A stretch of DNA of 64,000 nt from Pseudomonadota bacterium (GTDB taxonomy: Bacteria; Pseudomonadota; Gammaproteobacteria; Steroidobacterales; Steroidobacteraceae), in NCBI GenBank assembly GCA_023391815.1, contig JAEWAF010000009.1, positions 54,224 through 118,223 of the forward strand, in the 5' to 3' direction. How positions within the stretch are numbered: the first letter of the stretch is position 1; each line of letters opens with the position of its first letter. The position numbers were made by a program, and so were the translations under genes. The notes beneath the pieces are model-generated. The model had not been told where the DNA came from, did not search any database, and saw nothing but the letters and a program-made list of their open reading frames with translations. Of the stretch, positions 53,185 through 61,604 are shown in pieces.

Positions 53185-53401
53185 TTTGTCACGGGGCGTG
53201 AACGACGGCGCTCGATCGTCGCGCCCCGTGACAATCGATTGTCGCTTTGCTTCGTCACGCGACAATCAAACCCGAACAAGCACTTAGGCTTGATTGTCGT
53301 CCACCGATTGTCACGGGCGAATTCGATTGTCAGCTCGGTCGTCGTTCTAGGAAACGACGACGCGACAATCAGGCCGACAATTCAGATCGAGCGAGATTGT
53401 G
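53185..53401 (+). repeat. Iteron-like array, candidate replication origin
   Basis: ATTGTC or its complement GACAAT occurs eight times exactly between 53230 and 53381 (at 53230, 53238, 53261, 53293, 53307, 53326, 53364 and 53376), plus near copies at both edges. Most are extended as CGATTGTC or GCGACAATC. The array begins 50 bases after the primase-helicase gene, the usual place of an origin bound by the initiator. The rest, to 53686, has no gene. Confidence 0.7.
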
Positions 53402-53686
53402 AGAGCGTGGCGCGTGGACGAACTCAGCCCGACGCGGGCTCTGCCGCCGCCACGCCCCGCGGGGTTCGCGGCGGAGTCGCGCGCCACCGCACCAGCCGAG
53501 GCCCTCACGCGCGCGGACAAGGGTTGGATCGCCCCCGCGAATGAGGCCCACTGAGTTCCTATCAGAAGGCTTGTTTCCTATAACGCGTTGACTCCGCAAA
53601 TATGATCGCCAGTTTGAAACCTGGGAAAGCACGGCAGGAGCAAACAACGGCGTGCGGCGAGCCCAGCGCTTGGCACGATCGCGTGC

Positions 53687-54196
53687 ATGACCAAGCTATC
53701 TATTCCCAACACCTTCACACCCGAGCGGAAGGCGCTGTTCCTTGAAGTTCTAGCCGACACGTGCAGCCCGGGCAGAGCCGCGCAGGCCGCTGGGATCGCC
53801 CGCTCGACCGCGTTCTATCACAAGACGAATGACCTGGAGTTCGCTGCCGCGTGGGGCAAAGCCGTCGACCAAGCGCTCGATGCTGTCCTCGAGGAGAGCT
53901 ACCGACGCGCCGTCATCGGCGTGGACGAGCCCGTCATCTGGCAGGGAGCTATCTCCAAGGACGACGAGGGCAAGCCCCTCACCGTGAAGAAACATAGCGA
54001 CCGATTGTTGGAAGTTTTGATGAAGTGGCGCTACGGCGACCAGCTCGCGGACAAACTCAGGGTCAGCGTCGAGGAGACGGGGCTCTCGGCCGAGGGGCTG
54101 CTCGCGATGCCAAGCGAGGACCGGGCGACGCTGGTCGCTCTGTTGGCGAAGTATTCCGCGAACCGCCCCAAGCAGGAGGGCGACGATGAGGCGTGA
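53687..54196 (+). CDS. Terminase small-subunit-like protein
   Basis: 169 residues. N-terminal HTH: TPERKALFLEVLADTCSPGR, AAQAAGIARSTAFYHKTN, DLEFAAAWGKAVDQALDAVL, EESYRRAVIGVDEPV, then SDRLLEVLMKWRYGDQ. This is the pattern of phage small terminase DNA-recognition proteins. There is no large terminase, portal or capsid gene, so the element probably relies on a helper phage for packaging, as satellites do. Overlaps the next gene by 11 bases. Confidence 0.65.
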   Translation: MTKLSIPNTFTPERKALFLEVLADTCSPGRAAQAAGIARSTAFYHKTNDLEFAAAWGKAVDQALDAVLEESYRRAVIGVDEPVIWQGAISKDDEGKPLTVKKHSDRLLEVLMKWRYGDQLADKLRVSVEETGLSAEGLLAMPSEDRATLVALLAKYSANRPKQEGDDEA

Positions 54197-54440
54197 CAGT
54201 CTGACTGTCGAGGAGGCGCTGCGCCTCGCGGAGATGGCGGACCGCAACCTGGACACGTTCGAGGCCACAGCGCCGAAGGCGGTCAAGGCCATGGGCGGTC
54301 GAGACGCGCTCGCCCGCAGGTCGCAGAACTGCTGCCTGGGACCCATGCCGAAGCTCACAGTCCAAGAGTGGTGCGCCATGTCCGAGGAGTACGAGGACAC
54401 GCGCCAGCACGGCAGCATCAACAGGGGAACTCGGCGGTGA
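54186..54440 (+). CDS. Small unknown protein (element 2)
   Basis: 84 residues: SLTVEEALRLAEMADRNLDT, KAVKAMGGRDALARRSQ, KLTVQEWCAMSEEYEDTRQ. Helical, no recognised domain. Coupled to the terminase-like gene before it and by a GTGA overlap to the gene after it. Confidence 0.5.
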   Translation: MRRDSLTVEEALRLAEMADRNLDTFEATAPKAVKAMGGRDALARRSQNCCLGPMPKLTVQEWCAMSEEYEDTRQHGSINRGTRR

Positions 54441-54751
54441 CGACCAGCCTGCGCGCCAAGACCTTCGAGGAGCGCATGGTCGGGCGTCCCATCCAGGAGC
54501 CGCGCGCGTGGCCGTTCGACGGCGACCTCGCGAGGCGAGCCGAGGTCGTGAATCTTAACTTCGACCCACCGCGGGTCGTCCGGCGCATGGGATGGCTCTC
54601 GTGCCTGCGCTGTGAACGGCCGACCTTCTCGGAGGACGTGGTGGGCGTCCGCATGTGTTGGTCATGCGGTGGCCTTGGCTCAGTGCCCATCGGCGCTCGC
54701 CTGAGCACGCTCCCAAACATCCGCGAGCGCTTCGAGCCCGGTAGCGAGTAG
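54437..54751 (+). CDS. Small zinc-ribbon protein (element 2)
   Basis: 104 residues from a GTG at 54437 that overlaps the previous stop. A zinc ribbon is visible: LSCLRCERPTFSED then RMCWSCGGLG (two CxxC pairs, 19 residues apart). Similar small finger proteins occur in phages. Function unknown; it could bind DNA. A gap of 200 bp follows. Confidence 0.5.
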   Translation: MTTSLRAKTFEERMVGRPIQEPRAWPFDGDLARRAEVVNLNFDPPRVVRRMGWLSCLRCERPTFSEDVVGVRMCWSCGGLGSVPIGARLSTLPNIRERFEPGSE

Positions 54752-54953
54752 TTTTGCGAACTCAACCGGGCAGTTGTGAGCCGGCTCCCGCCGAACATGT
54801 TCGGGATAAACAATGGCGTCCGCGGCGCCCGGCTCGCGGCACATTTCCATCGTCAACCCCGGTCGCGTGAAGGCTCGCGACCAAGTCCTCGGCTGAGGGC
54901 ACGCGCTTAGGCGACCGGAGGTATCCCCAGACCTCTACTCAGGAGCCAAGCGC

Positions 54954-55679
54954 ATGTCGATCGAACTCTCCCAGACCCCTCTGCTTTCCGTCTCCGATAT
55001 CGCGGGCCTCGCCTCGCAGCTCGACGGGATCCACTCGAAGACCGTCAAGGCGATCGAGCGACTCAACAAGGACATCGAGACGCGCAAGCGCGAGATCGCG
55101 AGCCGCTGGAAGAATGCCGCCATCTCGATGGAGGATCAGGCGAGGTACGCCCAGAGCGAGACGATCGCCGCGACCCGACAGATCCGCGACAACGCGCAGG
55201 CCGAACTCAACGCCCTGCTGAAGTCCGCGGGCGCGCCCCACGAGCAGCTCATGTCACAGCGCCAGTTCTATGACAGTCCAGTGAAGGTTCTGAGCCGCGC
55301 GGGCCTCGGCAGCGCGGAGCGCACACACTACGCCACGCAGTTGGACCACGCCGGGCCGAGCGAGCTCGCCCACATGGCGCAGCTCGCGGTGTCCACGAAG
55401 AACGAGAGCCTCGCCGCCGCGGTGCTCGGCCTGCTCGACCGCCTGCCGACGAAGGAGCGGAGCGTGAGCGCCTCACACCTCGCGAAAGCGATGAAGCTCG
55501 AAGCGTTCCTGAAGGTCACCGAGTACATCAAGCTCGGGGACGCTCGGCTCCAGGGGATCATCGTTGCGGTCCGCGCCTTCAATCTGGGCCGCACCAACCC
55601 ACTCAACACCCTGTCACTGGCGCTGCGCGAGCGCTCCATCGAGAAGCTCATCATCGAGAACGGGGGCGACGATGCGTAA
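54954..55679 (+). CDS. Unknown coiled-coil protein (element 2)
   Basis: 241 residues. N-terminal coiled coil: LDGIHSKTVKAIERLNKDIE, TRKREIASRWKNAAI; then a helical domain with LSRAGLGSAERTHYATQL and LAAAVLGLLDRLPTKERSV. Not recognised; resembles phage accessory proteins. Overlaps the next gene by eight bases. Confidence 0.5.
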   Translation: MSIELSQTPLLSVSDIAGLASQLDGIHSKTVKAIERLNKDIETRKREIASRWKNAAISMEDQARYAQSETIAATRQIRDNAQAELNALLKSAGAPHEQLMSQRQFYDSPVKVLSRAGLGSAERTHYATQLDHAGPSELAHMAQLAVSTKNESLAAAVLGLLDRLPTKERSVSASHLAKAMKLEAFLKVTEYIKLGDARLQGIIVAVRAFNLGRTNPLNTLSLALRERSIEKLIIENGGDDA

Positions 55680-55938
55680 CGCCGCCGTGACGGCGCCGGT
55701 CGCGCTCGCCCTGGCCGCGCTCGCCCGGTCCATGCGGACCGGGGTCGAGCCGGTTCGCGCGTTGGACGAGCAGGCTCGCGCCGAGAACGTGATCCCCGGC
55801 TCGGACTGCTACGACGACGCCGCGGAGCTGATCGGCTTCCCGTACTGCCGGGCGCTTGACCTGTACATCCCGCGTCACATGCGGGACCGAGTCGAGCGCG
55901 CCCACTTCCGCGACGCCCACCTCGCCCTGACCACCTGA
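55672..55938 (+). CDS. Small unknown protein (element 2)
   Basis: 88 residues from the ATG at 55672. APVALALAALARSMRTGVEP then CYDDAAELIGFPYCRALDLY and RHMRDRVERAHFRD. No family recognised. Last gene of the phage-like block; a hairpin follows. Confidence 0.45.
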   Translation: MRNAAVTAPVALALAALARSMRTGVEPVRALDEQARAENVIPGSDCYDDAAELIGFPYCRALDLYIPRHMRDRVERAHFRDAHLALTT

Positions 55939-56004
55939 GCGCCAGCCCGGCCCAGCGGACAGCGGCTGAGGGGTCGCCCGCCGCTGGGACCAGGCCATAG
56001 CGAA

Positions 56005-56048
56005 GAGGGGTGGATTCCGTCGTCACCGGAGCCACCCCTCGACCTTTC
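56005..56048 (+). terminator. Probable terminator after the phage-like block
   Basis: GAGGGGTGG and CCACCCCTC form a 9-bp stem, followed by GACCTTTCTAT. Another stem just before it, CCCAGCGG/CCGCTGGG, adds to the structure. Confidence 0.5.
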
Positions 56049-56233
56049 TATCTGTCCCGGCCGTGTTCCGCCCGGTCCTCCTGCCGTGTACGCGCTTGCC
56101 CGGCCAGCCCATGGCCGACTTCGGGCCCCTGATCGGCAGTCAGATGGCTGTTTTTGAGGCAGGGGGGGGGCTCCCCGACCCAGCAAACCGCGACCTAATG
56201 CCCCAGCACGTTCAACCACTGTAGGGCGAAGAT

Positions 56234-56749
56234 ATGAAGCTAGAAGATATGAGCTCGAAGGAACTGCTCGCCCTGCACAATCGTGTTGCCGACAAACCGG
56301 CTGGCGCGAAGACCTTCTCGACGCGAGCGAAGCTCATCGACCGAATACGGTCGGTTGCTAAGGACAAGAGCATCAGCCTGGACTCGCTCGGACGCCCGAA
56401 GAAGCGCAAGGCGACTATTGCTGATTTGACGCCGATCGCCAAAGTCGCCGAGAGCCCGAAGGCAGCCGAATCAATGCGCGGTCGCGGCGTCGGAGAACTC
56501 GCGCGCCAGTTGATTCTTCACCCGGCTGGCTACCCGCATGCGCTCATCGCAGCGATGGTGAACGAACAGATCGATGGAGCGCGGGCTACCGCTAAGTCCG
56601 TCCGCTGGTATGCGTGCGATCTGAGAAAGACGGGGGCCGATGTGCCGGATCGACAAAAGATGCATGCCGCCGAGATGCATGAACGACAGTCTGCCGAATG
56701 GCTTGCGGACGTGAAGGTGGTCGAGTCGGGTACCAGTTCCCGGAAGTAA
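56234..56749 (+). CDS. Unknown basic protein (element 2)
   Basis: 171 residues. KLEDMSSKELLALHNRVADK then FSTRAKLIDRIRSVAKDKS is similar to SAP/HeH-like short DNA-binding starts; next comes GELARQLILHPAGYPHALIA and TAKSVRWYACDLRKTGADVP, a segment seen in phage-linked hypothetical proteins that ends in a winged-helix-like fold. Possibly a DNA-binding protein. Alone between two hairpins. Confidence 0.5.
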   Translation: MKLEDMSSKELLALHNRVADKPAGAKTFSTRAKLIDRIRSVAKDKSISLDSLGRPKKRKATIADLTPIAKVAESPKAAESMRGRGVGELARQLILHPAGYPHALIAAMVNEQIDGARATAKSVRWYACDLRKTGADVPDRQKMHAAEMHERQSAEWLADVKVVESGTSSRK

Positions 56750-56766
56750 CATTCTGGAGAAGCTGA

Positions 56767-56788
56767 GGGGTGCCAGCAAAGGCACCCC
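56767..56788 (+). terminator. Hairpin after 56234 gene
   Basis: GGGGTGCC-AGCAAA-GGCACCCC, a perfect 8-bp stem with a short loop, 17 bases after the stop. No U-run follows, so it may be a weak or bidirectional terminator. Confidence 0.5.
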
Positions 56789-56802
56789 CGCGCTCCCCTG
56801 GC

Positions 56803-56931
56803 TTAAACAGCCAGCGCTAACAAAGCCATCTTGACAAGCAAGACGACAATCACGACATCGAGTTCTAATTGAACCCGAGCCGAGTTGCGCGTGCTGCTGC
56901 ACCAGCTGGCTTCAAGACGAAGTTTTCCCAT
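56803..56931 (-). CDS. Possible small hydrophobic peptide
   Basis: 42 residues from the ATG at 56931, which has AAGGAG seven bases upstream. N-terminus basic (GKLRLEASWCSSTRNSARV), C-terminus hydrophobic (LDVVIVVLLVKMALLALAV), like a single-pass membrane peptide or a type I toxin. The strong ribosome site is the main support. Opposite strand to its neighbours. Unknown. Confidence 0.4.
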   Translation of the reverse strand: MGKLRLEASWCSSTRNSARVQLELDVVIVVLLVKMALLALAV

Positions 56932-57241
56932 TAGGGTCTCCTTCTTCTCTGCCCCCTGGCCCATACCGGGCGAGCTGGGAGCGTGAGGCCAGTTGCGACT
57001 TTCCGGTTTCGAATTTATCGGCACGGGGCAGCCGCAAACCGCTCGCCGATAACCCCATCGTACACTCGGACGCTTCGCGTTCGATAGCCCGATTTTGTGA
57101 CCTGCCTCAACAGATCAGTCGCTTGCGACTTTGTCTCTCGCGACTTCCTGCGTTAATCTGCCCGGTGCCACAGATCGGACGTGGGCGCTCTGCCAAGTGC
57201 CATGCGCCCGAGTAATAAAAACCGCCGGAGCGGGGCACGAC

Positions 57242-57709
57242 ATGGCGCTACCATCGCTGGACGAGCATGGGTTTTTGCCTGAGGGTTACCACGATTGCTC
57301 CCTCGACGACATACGGGAGACGTTCTGCTATTCGGCAGAACGGCACAAGCTTTTCGACTTATTGGTTCAGTACCTGGACGGCTGGCGAAGTTCAGGTCTC
57401 AAGGTGCCAATCTACGTGGACGGCGGATTTGCTACTCGCAAGGCGCAGGAGCCGAAGGACATCGACGTCGTGGTGGATATCAGCCAGCTTGATCTGCGCG
57501 TATCTACAGTGACGAGCGCTCTGCACCAGCTACTCGATCAGCCCTCGGTTATGCAGACGTTCCGCGTCGACGTTTATCCGTATCATGCCGGCCTGCCCGT
57601 GGGAACTAACGACCTGCGCGCATTCTTTTCGTACGTGAAGGCGCCACAGCGACTCGCACTCGGCCTGAAAGAAGGCTTCCGCAAGGGGCTACTTAGGGTG
57701 CAAATATGA
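57242..57709 (+). CDS. DUF6932 nucleotidyltransferase-like protein
   Basis: 155 residues from the ATG at 57242 (GGAGCGGGG upstream). Matches DUF6932: FLPEGYHDCSLDDIRETFCY, SAERHKLFDLLVQYLDG, then VPIYVDGGFATRKAQEPKDI and DVVVDI. This is the nucleotidyltransferase pattern G-[GS] plus DxD (DIDVVVD). Such minimal NTases are found in toxin-antitoxin and defence pairs. It overlaps its partner by ATGA. Likely cargo of element 2. Confidence 0.7.
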   Translation: MALPSLDEHGFLPEGYHDCSLDDIRETFCYSAERHKLFDLLVQYLDGWRSSGLKVPIYVDGGFATRKAQEPKDIDVVVDISQLDLRVSTVTSALHQLLDQPSVMQTFRVDVYPYHAGLPVGTNDLRAFFSYVKAPQRLALGLKEGFRKGLLRVQI

Positions 57710-58728
57710 GCAACGTGGGAAAGTGGACGCGCGAGGTCCATGACAAAGCGAGAATCTTGCACGCTCAACTGGCAGCTCTTGGCGTGAAGGCGGAGCAGGC
57801 GGACGATCCGAGGGCGCTTCTCTCCATATTATCTCAGCCATACTTTCGCCTGCTCGACGAGCTATTTGTCGATGAACTCCCGTGGGCTCAGGCAATGGAC
57901 AACTCAGATTTGGTGATGCGCCTCAAGGGGCCGGCCGCTGATGAGGACGCGCCCAGAGTGAAACTCATCGCCGATACATTCGATTCGCTGCGAGACCAGA
58001 TACAGAAGATTGCTAAGAGCATCGCTGGCGTAACAGGGCAGGGGCGCGGATTCCCAGAGGATCTTGATCTTGGGCTTTCGGCGTTCGCACGCGGAAGCGT
58101 TGTGCTCGGGCTCAGAGTTAGAACGGCGGGGGATACCCAACAATCTTCGCTCCTCGACGACCAAGATCCTCTTCTACTAGCCACACGCGATGCCGTGCGA
58201 AAGCTGGGCGAAGTGTCGCGATTCATTCAAGACAGCAAATTCGATGATGTAGGTATCAAGGAGGAGATCCCAGACCCCGGTGTTCGAGACACAATCTTGG
58301 GTGCGGCAGTCAAGCTCGCTCCGACTGGGAAGAAAGGAATTGATTCAGTTGAGCTTACCGTCCCTGAGCGCTCCGCTCAGCAGCTTGTGATGACACCGAA
58401 GACGAGAACTACAATCCGGCAGGCGATGGTGAAGCCTGTGAAGCGGAAGGAGTTCGGTAATTTCACGGGTGTGGTGCGAGAGCTGGACTTGGATCTACAG
58501 CGGCTCGAACTTCGGCGCATGAGCGGCGTTCCATCTCTGCGCTGCGCTTATGCCGACGTTCCAGAATTACGTGCCATGTCCCTCTTGAACGCGACCGTGC
58601 GTGTGAGCGGGCCGGTAGAGTATGGCCCCGATGGCTCTCCCCGACTATTACAGATCGAGGGGCTGGAGGTAATCCAGCCAGCGCCGGATCAGTTGCACAT
58701 CAATCTGTCACAAGACGATGAATCCTGA
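57706..58728 (+). CDS. Unknown partner of the DUF6932 protein
   Basis: 340 residues, ATGA-coupled to the NTase-like gene. Helical start (GKWTREVHDKARILHAQLAA), middle ILSQPYFRLLDELFVDELPW, DLDLGLSAFARGSVVLGLRV, and a beta-rich C-terminal domain (FTGVVRELDLDLQRLELRRM, NATVRVSGPVEYGPDG, GLEVIQPAPDQ). No known domain. Probably forms a two-gene defence or toxin-antitoxin unit with DUF6932; which partner would be toxic cannot be told. Confidence 0.55.
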   Translation: MSNVGKWTREVHDKARILHAQLAALGVKAEQADDPRALLSILSQPYFRLLDELFVDELPWAQAMDNSDLVMRLKGPAADEDAPRVKLIADTFDSLRDQIQKIAKSIAGVTGQGRGFPEDLDLGLSAFARGSVVLGLRVRTAGDTQQSSLLDDQDPLLLATRDAVRKLGEVSRFIQDSKFDDVGIKEEIPDPGVRDTILGAAVKLAPTGKKGIDSVELTVPERSAQQLVMTPKTRTTIRQAMVKPVKRKEFGNFTGVVRELDLDLQRLELRRMSGVPSLRCAYADVPELRAMSLLNATVRVSGPVEYGPDGSPRLLQIEGLEVIQPAPDQLHINLSQDDES

Positions 58729-58791
58729 TGGGCCGCAAACCTCGATCGACTCGCCGGCATAGAGCATTCGTTTCCTGGGCGTGTTCTGGAC

Positions 58792-58818
58792 GGACCGCCG
58801 AAGTGGCGGCCCTTTCAA
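58792..58818 (+). terminator. Terminator between convergent genes
   Basis: CCGCC-GAAGT-GGCGG stem, extended by GG/CC around a bulge, then CTTTCAATTTC. It lies between the end of the 57706 gene and the convergent gene at 58857. Confidence 0.5.
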
Positions 58819-58856
58819 TTTCAACTTCCTTGTTCAGTTCGCGCCCTGATCGCTGA

Positions 58857-59264
58857 TCAGTGGGCTAGGCTTGTCATCGCCTCGTAGCGAGCCACTGCAC
58901 GGTCCCACACCTGCTTGGCCTCACTCTCACGCACGCCCATGAGCTGCAGGTACAGTCGCAGAGCTTCCAGCGGCCACTGCTCGCCAAGCGAGCGGAACAG
59001 ATGGACATATGGCTTGCATACCCAGGCGCCGCACTCGCCGCGCACGCGCTCCTCTCCAACGTCCGCGCGGACGAGCTCGTAGACCCTCTCGAATGCCACA
59101 AGGCTGGGTCGCACGCTGGGCATGTGGCGCCACGCGGAGACGACCCGCAATCCGTCGCCGCGCATCAGGTCGCTGCCTAACGCACAGATATCCTCGCGGC
59201 TTGGCGCTGGGCGGCGGGTCTCCGCAATCCGCCGCTTGCTGGCGGCACTCGTGATGTTACTCAT
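58857..59264 (-). CDS. Unknown small protein (element 2, minus strand)
   Basis: 135 residues from the ATG at 59264 (GGAGAGACAG upstream; open to 59318). SREDICALGSDLMRGDGLRV, AFERVYELVRADVGEERVRG, then WPLEALRLYLQLMGVRESEA. Helical and soluble; no family recognised. The only longer minus-strand gene in element 2. Confidence 0.5.
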   Translation of the reverse strand: MSNITSAASKRRIAETRRPAPSREDICALGSDLMRGDGLRVVSAWRHMPSVRPSLVAFERVYELVRADVGEERVRGECGAWVCKPYVHLFRSLGEQWPLEALRLYLQLMGVRESEAKQVWDRAVARYEAMTSLAH

Positions 59265-59544
59265 GCTTGCTGTCTCTCCGATTTGTGTTGATGTAGAGCC
59301 GAGCGTCCCCGGCGGCATCGCGCGATGGAATGGAGTGTGTCGCCCGCATCAAGTGCGCGTCCATCATCATTTGAACGGGCAGGCGCCTAGCACAGCAGGC
59401 CCCACGGTGGAAACAATCGTTCTGCATGGAAGTGGTTGCCGGACGAATGATTGCGGTGTGGCTCAACGATGCCCCCCGCTGTAATCCGGATCCGAGCGCG
59501 TTAGGTTGGTTGCCGTTGATGTAGCAACACAACGGAACGGAGAA

Positions 59545-59607
59545 ATGAGCGCCAACACCGGAGCGACAGCAATATCGAGGCAACGTAAAATTCAGGTGCG
59601 GTCATGA
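59545..59607 (+). CDS. Possible 20-codon leader peptide
   Basis: ATG at 59545 after GGAACGGAG opens SANTGATAISRQRKIQVRS, and its TGA overlaps the next ATG (59604). It may couple translation of the regulator cassette. The gap 59265-59544 has nothing else. Confidence 0.3.
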   Translation: MSANTGATAISRQRKIQVRS

Positions 59608-59861
59608 GCGCCCGCAAATCCGGGGCGCAACCGGAACGCCGCGACGATGACCAAGCGCACGAACGGTTGGAGAAGTTGAAAGGTGGCGTAGACGACGAAC
59701 TCGGTCAGCTCCACAAGACGAACGCGCTCCTGATCGCCGCGCAGTTCGCCGCCAACCACGAATGCGAGTTCGACGTCAGCGACGCCCTGGCCGCGATCAT
59801 CGTGCGGGTCGAGCGGCACATCGAGACGCTGGACAGGCTCTGTATGGCGGCCGCGCAATGA
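59604..59861 (+). CDS. Small protein of regulator cassette (element 2)
   Basis: 85 residues. RLEKLKGGVDDELGQLHKTN, ALLIAAQFAANHECEFDVSD and ALAAIIVRVERHIETLDRL resemble the protein at 45687 in layout (a helix, an acidic loop, a final helix). ATGA overlap into the Xre gene, as in the other cassette. Unknown role. Confidence 0.5.
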   Translation: MSARKSGAQPERRDDDQAHERLEKLKGGVDDELGQLHKTNALLIAAQFAANHECEFDVSDALAAIIVRVERHIETLDRLCMAAAQ

Positions 59862-60241
59862 ACGCAAACATCAAAGCCGAATCGCGCGCGTACTTTCGCG
59901 CGCTCGGCAAGCACATCACGGAACGTCGCAAGCGGATCGGCATGACGCAGGCCGAGCTGGCGCGGGCCATCGGCGTGTCACAGCAGGCCGTGTTCGCATA
60001 CGAGCTGGGCGAGAGGCGAGTCTCTGTTTTGATATTGGGGAAGTTGTCGAGGGTGTTCGCCGTGTCGGTCGGGGATTTGATCGGAATGTCTCAGCCTGCA
60101 CGGGGCCCGAAGCGACGCCTGTCGCCGCGAGCTATGCGGCACGCGGAGCGCCTGGTGGCGCTGTCGAAGACGCAGCAACGGTTCGTCGTCAGGATAATCG
60201 ATGTGCTGGAGTCAACGAACATCGGCCGGGGAGCTGCGTGA
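59858..60241 (+). CDS. Xre-family HTH regulator (element 2)
   Basis: 127 residues. HTH: LGKHITERRKRIGMTQAELA, RAIGVSQQAVFAYELGERRV. The conserved tail RRLSPRAMRHAERLVALSKT, QQRFVVRIIDVLES is shared with the regulator at 46079. The close match of both domains shows the two are paralogues from related elements. Likely repressor of element functions. Confidence 0.75.
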   Translation: MNANIKAESRAYFRALGKHITERRKRIGMTQAELARAIGVSQQAVFAYELGERRVSVLILGKLSRVFAVSVGDLIGMSQPARGPKRRLSPRAMRHAERLVALSKTQQRFVVRIIDVLESTNIGRGAA

Positions 60242-60543
60242 TGCATCCACTCGGTGAAAGCCGCGATCAACGGCAGGAGATTACAAACCGAGCGCTGGCC
60301 GAGGCCGTGCGCAGACGCATGGCTGCCCGCCGACTCCGACAAACCGATCTCGCTCGGTGGAGCGGCGTTAGTCGGTCGTTCGTTCAATCGCTTCTGCGAG
60401 CAGAACGAAGCGGATCGCTGTTCTTATTTCTGGAGTTGAGCAATGGACTGCAGGCAGACCCCTGCGAACTGCTACGCGAGGTTCTGAGTCGGCGTGATGT
60501 TCTTCGTGAGCTGCCGAGCACTCGACCTCATCATTGCGAATGA
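60241..60543 (+). CDS. HTH protein (element 2), short paralogue of 48156
   Basis: 100 residues. ALAEAVRRRMAARRLRQTDL, ARWSGVSRSFVQSLLRAERS, LFLFLELSNGLQADPCELLR matches the N-terminal HTH of the protein at 48156 (ARRSGISRSHLRSLLRAEKQ). The C-terminal domain of that protein is missing. Its ATG overlaps the Xre stop. Like its paralogue, it is the last gene before an att repeat. Confidence 0.65.
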   Translation: MHPLGESRDQRQEITNRALAEAVRRRMAARRLRQTDLARWSGVSRSFVQSLLRAERSGSLFLFLELSNGLQADPCELLREVLSRRDVLRELPSTRPHHCE

Positions 60544-60670
60544 GGCCGTTGGCTGGACGTCGAAGCCGCTGCGAGCCTCACACGCGCCAAAATGTATTCA
60601 TTCTGTGTTTGGAAGTTGGTCACGCGACCCCGCACTCGGGAGGTGAGGTGCGTAAGCGCATGATCCGAAT

Positions 60671-60755
<85 letters not shown>

Positions 60756-60890
60756 ACGTGATCGTGGTGTGCGGCGTAGAGGACTGGATGTCCGGCGCCG
60801 TCTACGAAGACGCAAAAGTGTAACAGAACTTTCCCAACTACCCAACGCGATACGCAGCTCTCGAGTCAGCGCTCCGAGCGCTGGATCGAA

Positions 60891-60966
60891 TGGGGTGGAC
60901 GATGGGGCTCGAACCCACGACGACCGGAATCACAATCCGGGGCTCTACCAACTGAGCTACGTCCAC
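60891..60966 (-). tRNA. tRNA-His (GTG)
   Basis: Minus strand. Acceptor GTGGACG/CGTCCAC with C73 and encoded CCA; a G at 60967 would be the extra 5' G of tRNA-His. Anticodon loop TTGTGAT (GTG), T loop GGTTCGAGCCC. Confidence 0.95.
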
Positions 60967-61099
60967 CATTGCGTTCGATAGTGGCTCCCGCTCGCCGACC
61001 CTTCAAGAGGGACCCGACCGTAGCGGGGCGCAGAGTATATACGAACTCGGCGCGAACACTAGCCACCGGAGGAACTTCGAGCACAACGGCGCGGGTCAA

Positions 61100-61176
61100 T
61101 GGCGCGCCCGGAGGGACTCGAACCCCCGACCACCGGCTTAGAAGGCCGATGCTCTATCCAGCTGAGCTACGGGCGC
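61100..61176 (-). tRNA. tRNA-Arg (TCT)
   Basis: Minus strand, 77 nt with CCA. Acceptor GCGCCCG/CGGGCGC, anticodon loop CTTCTAA (anticodon TCT), T loop GGTTCGAGTCC. Together with the other two it forms a tRNA cluster. Confidence 0.95.
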
Positions 61177-61256
61177 GTGGCGTCCGGGAAAGAAAATGGT
61201 CGGGGCAGCCCGATGAGCACTGTCCCGACCGGCGGGCGCAGATGGTACGGATACAG

Positions 61257-61442
61257 CTACGGTAAGTCGAGGAGCTGACGGCGAAATTCTACGGGTGCGA
61301 AGGACTGGACAGAGAGCGCTCTTCGAGCAGCGGCGATACTCAACCCCTTGATTTCAGGGGAGCGGATCAGCTGGCGGAAGCCGGCGATGTCCCGGTCGGG
61401 CAGCCTGGCGTCAAGGATGCCTTTGGTCCAACGGAGCGGTCG
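61257..61442 (-). pseudogene. Possible protein C-terminus without a start
   Basis: The minus-strand frame reads LRWTKGILDARLPDRDIAGF, RQLIRSPEIKGLSIAAARRA, LSVQSFAPVEFRRQLLDLP, protein-like, but has an upstream stop and no start codon. Probably a gene remnant; not identified. 61443-61604 shows nothing more. Confidence 0.3.
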
Positions 61443-61604
61443 TCACCTTCAATGGACGGGCCCGCGTTTAGCGATTCAGATGTCGGGAGTCGGTACTGCC
61501 CCTGCCTGAACGCGTCGAAAGCATCGGTCTTTCACTCGCCATTCTGTCGGTTGTCTTTGCGCCCCGGCGCTGATTCGACGCTCGTCGAGACCATTGCGCA
61601 ATGG

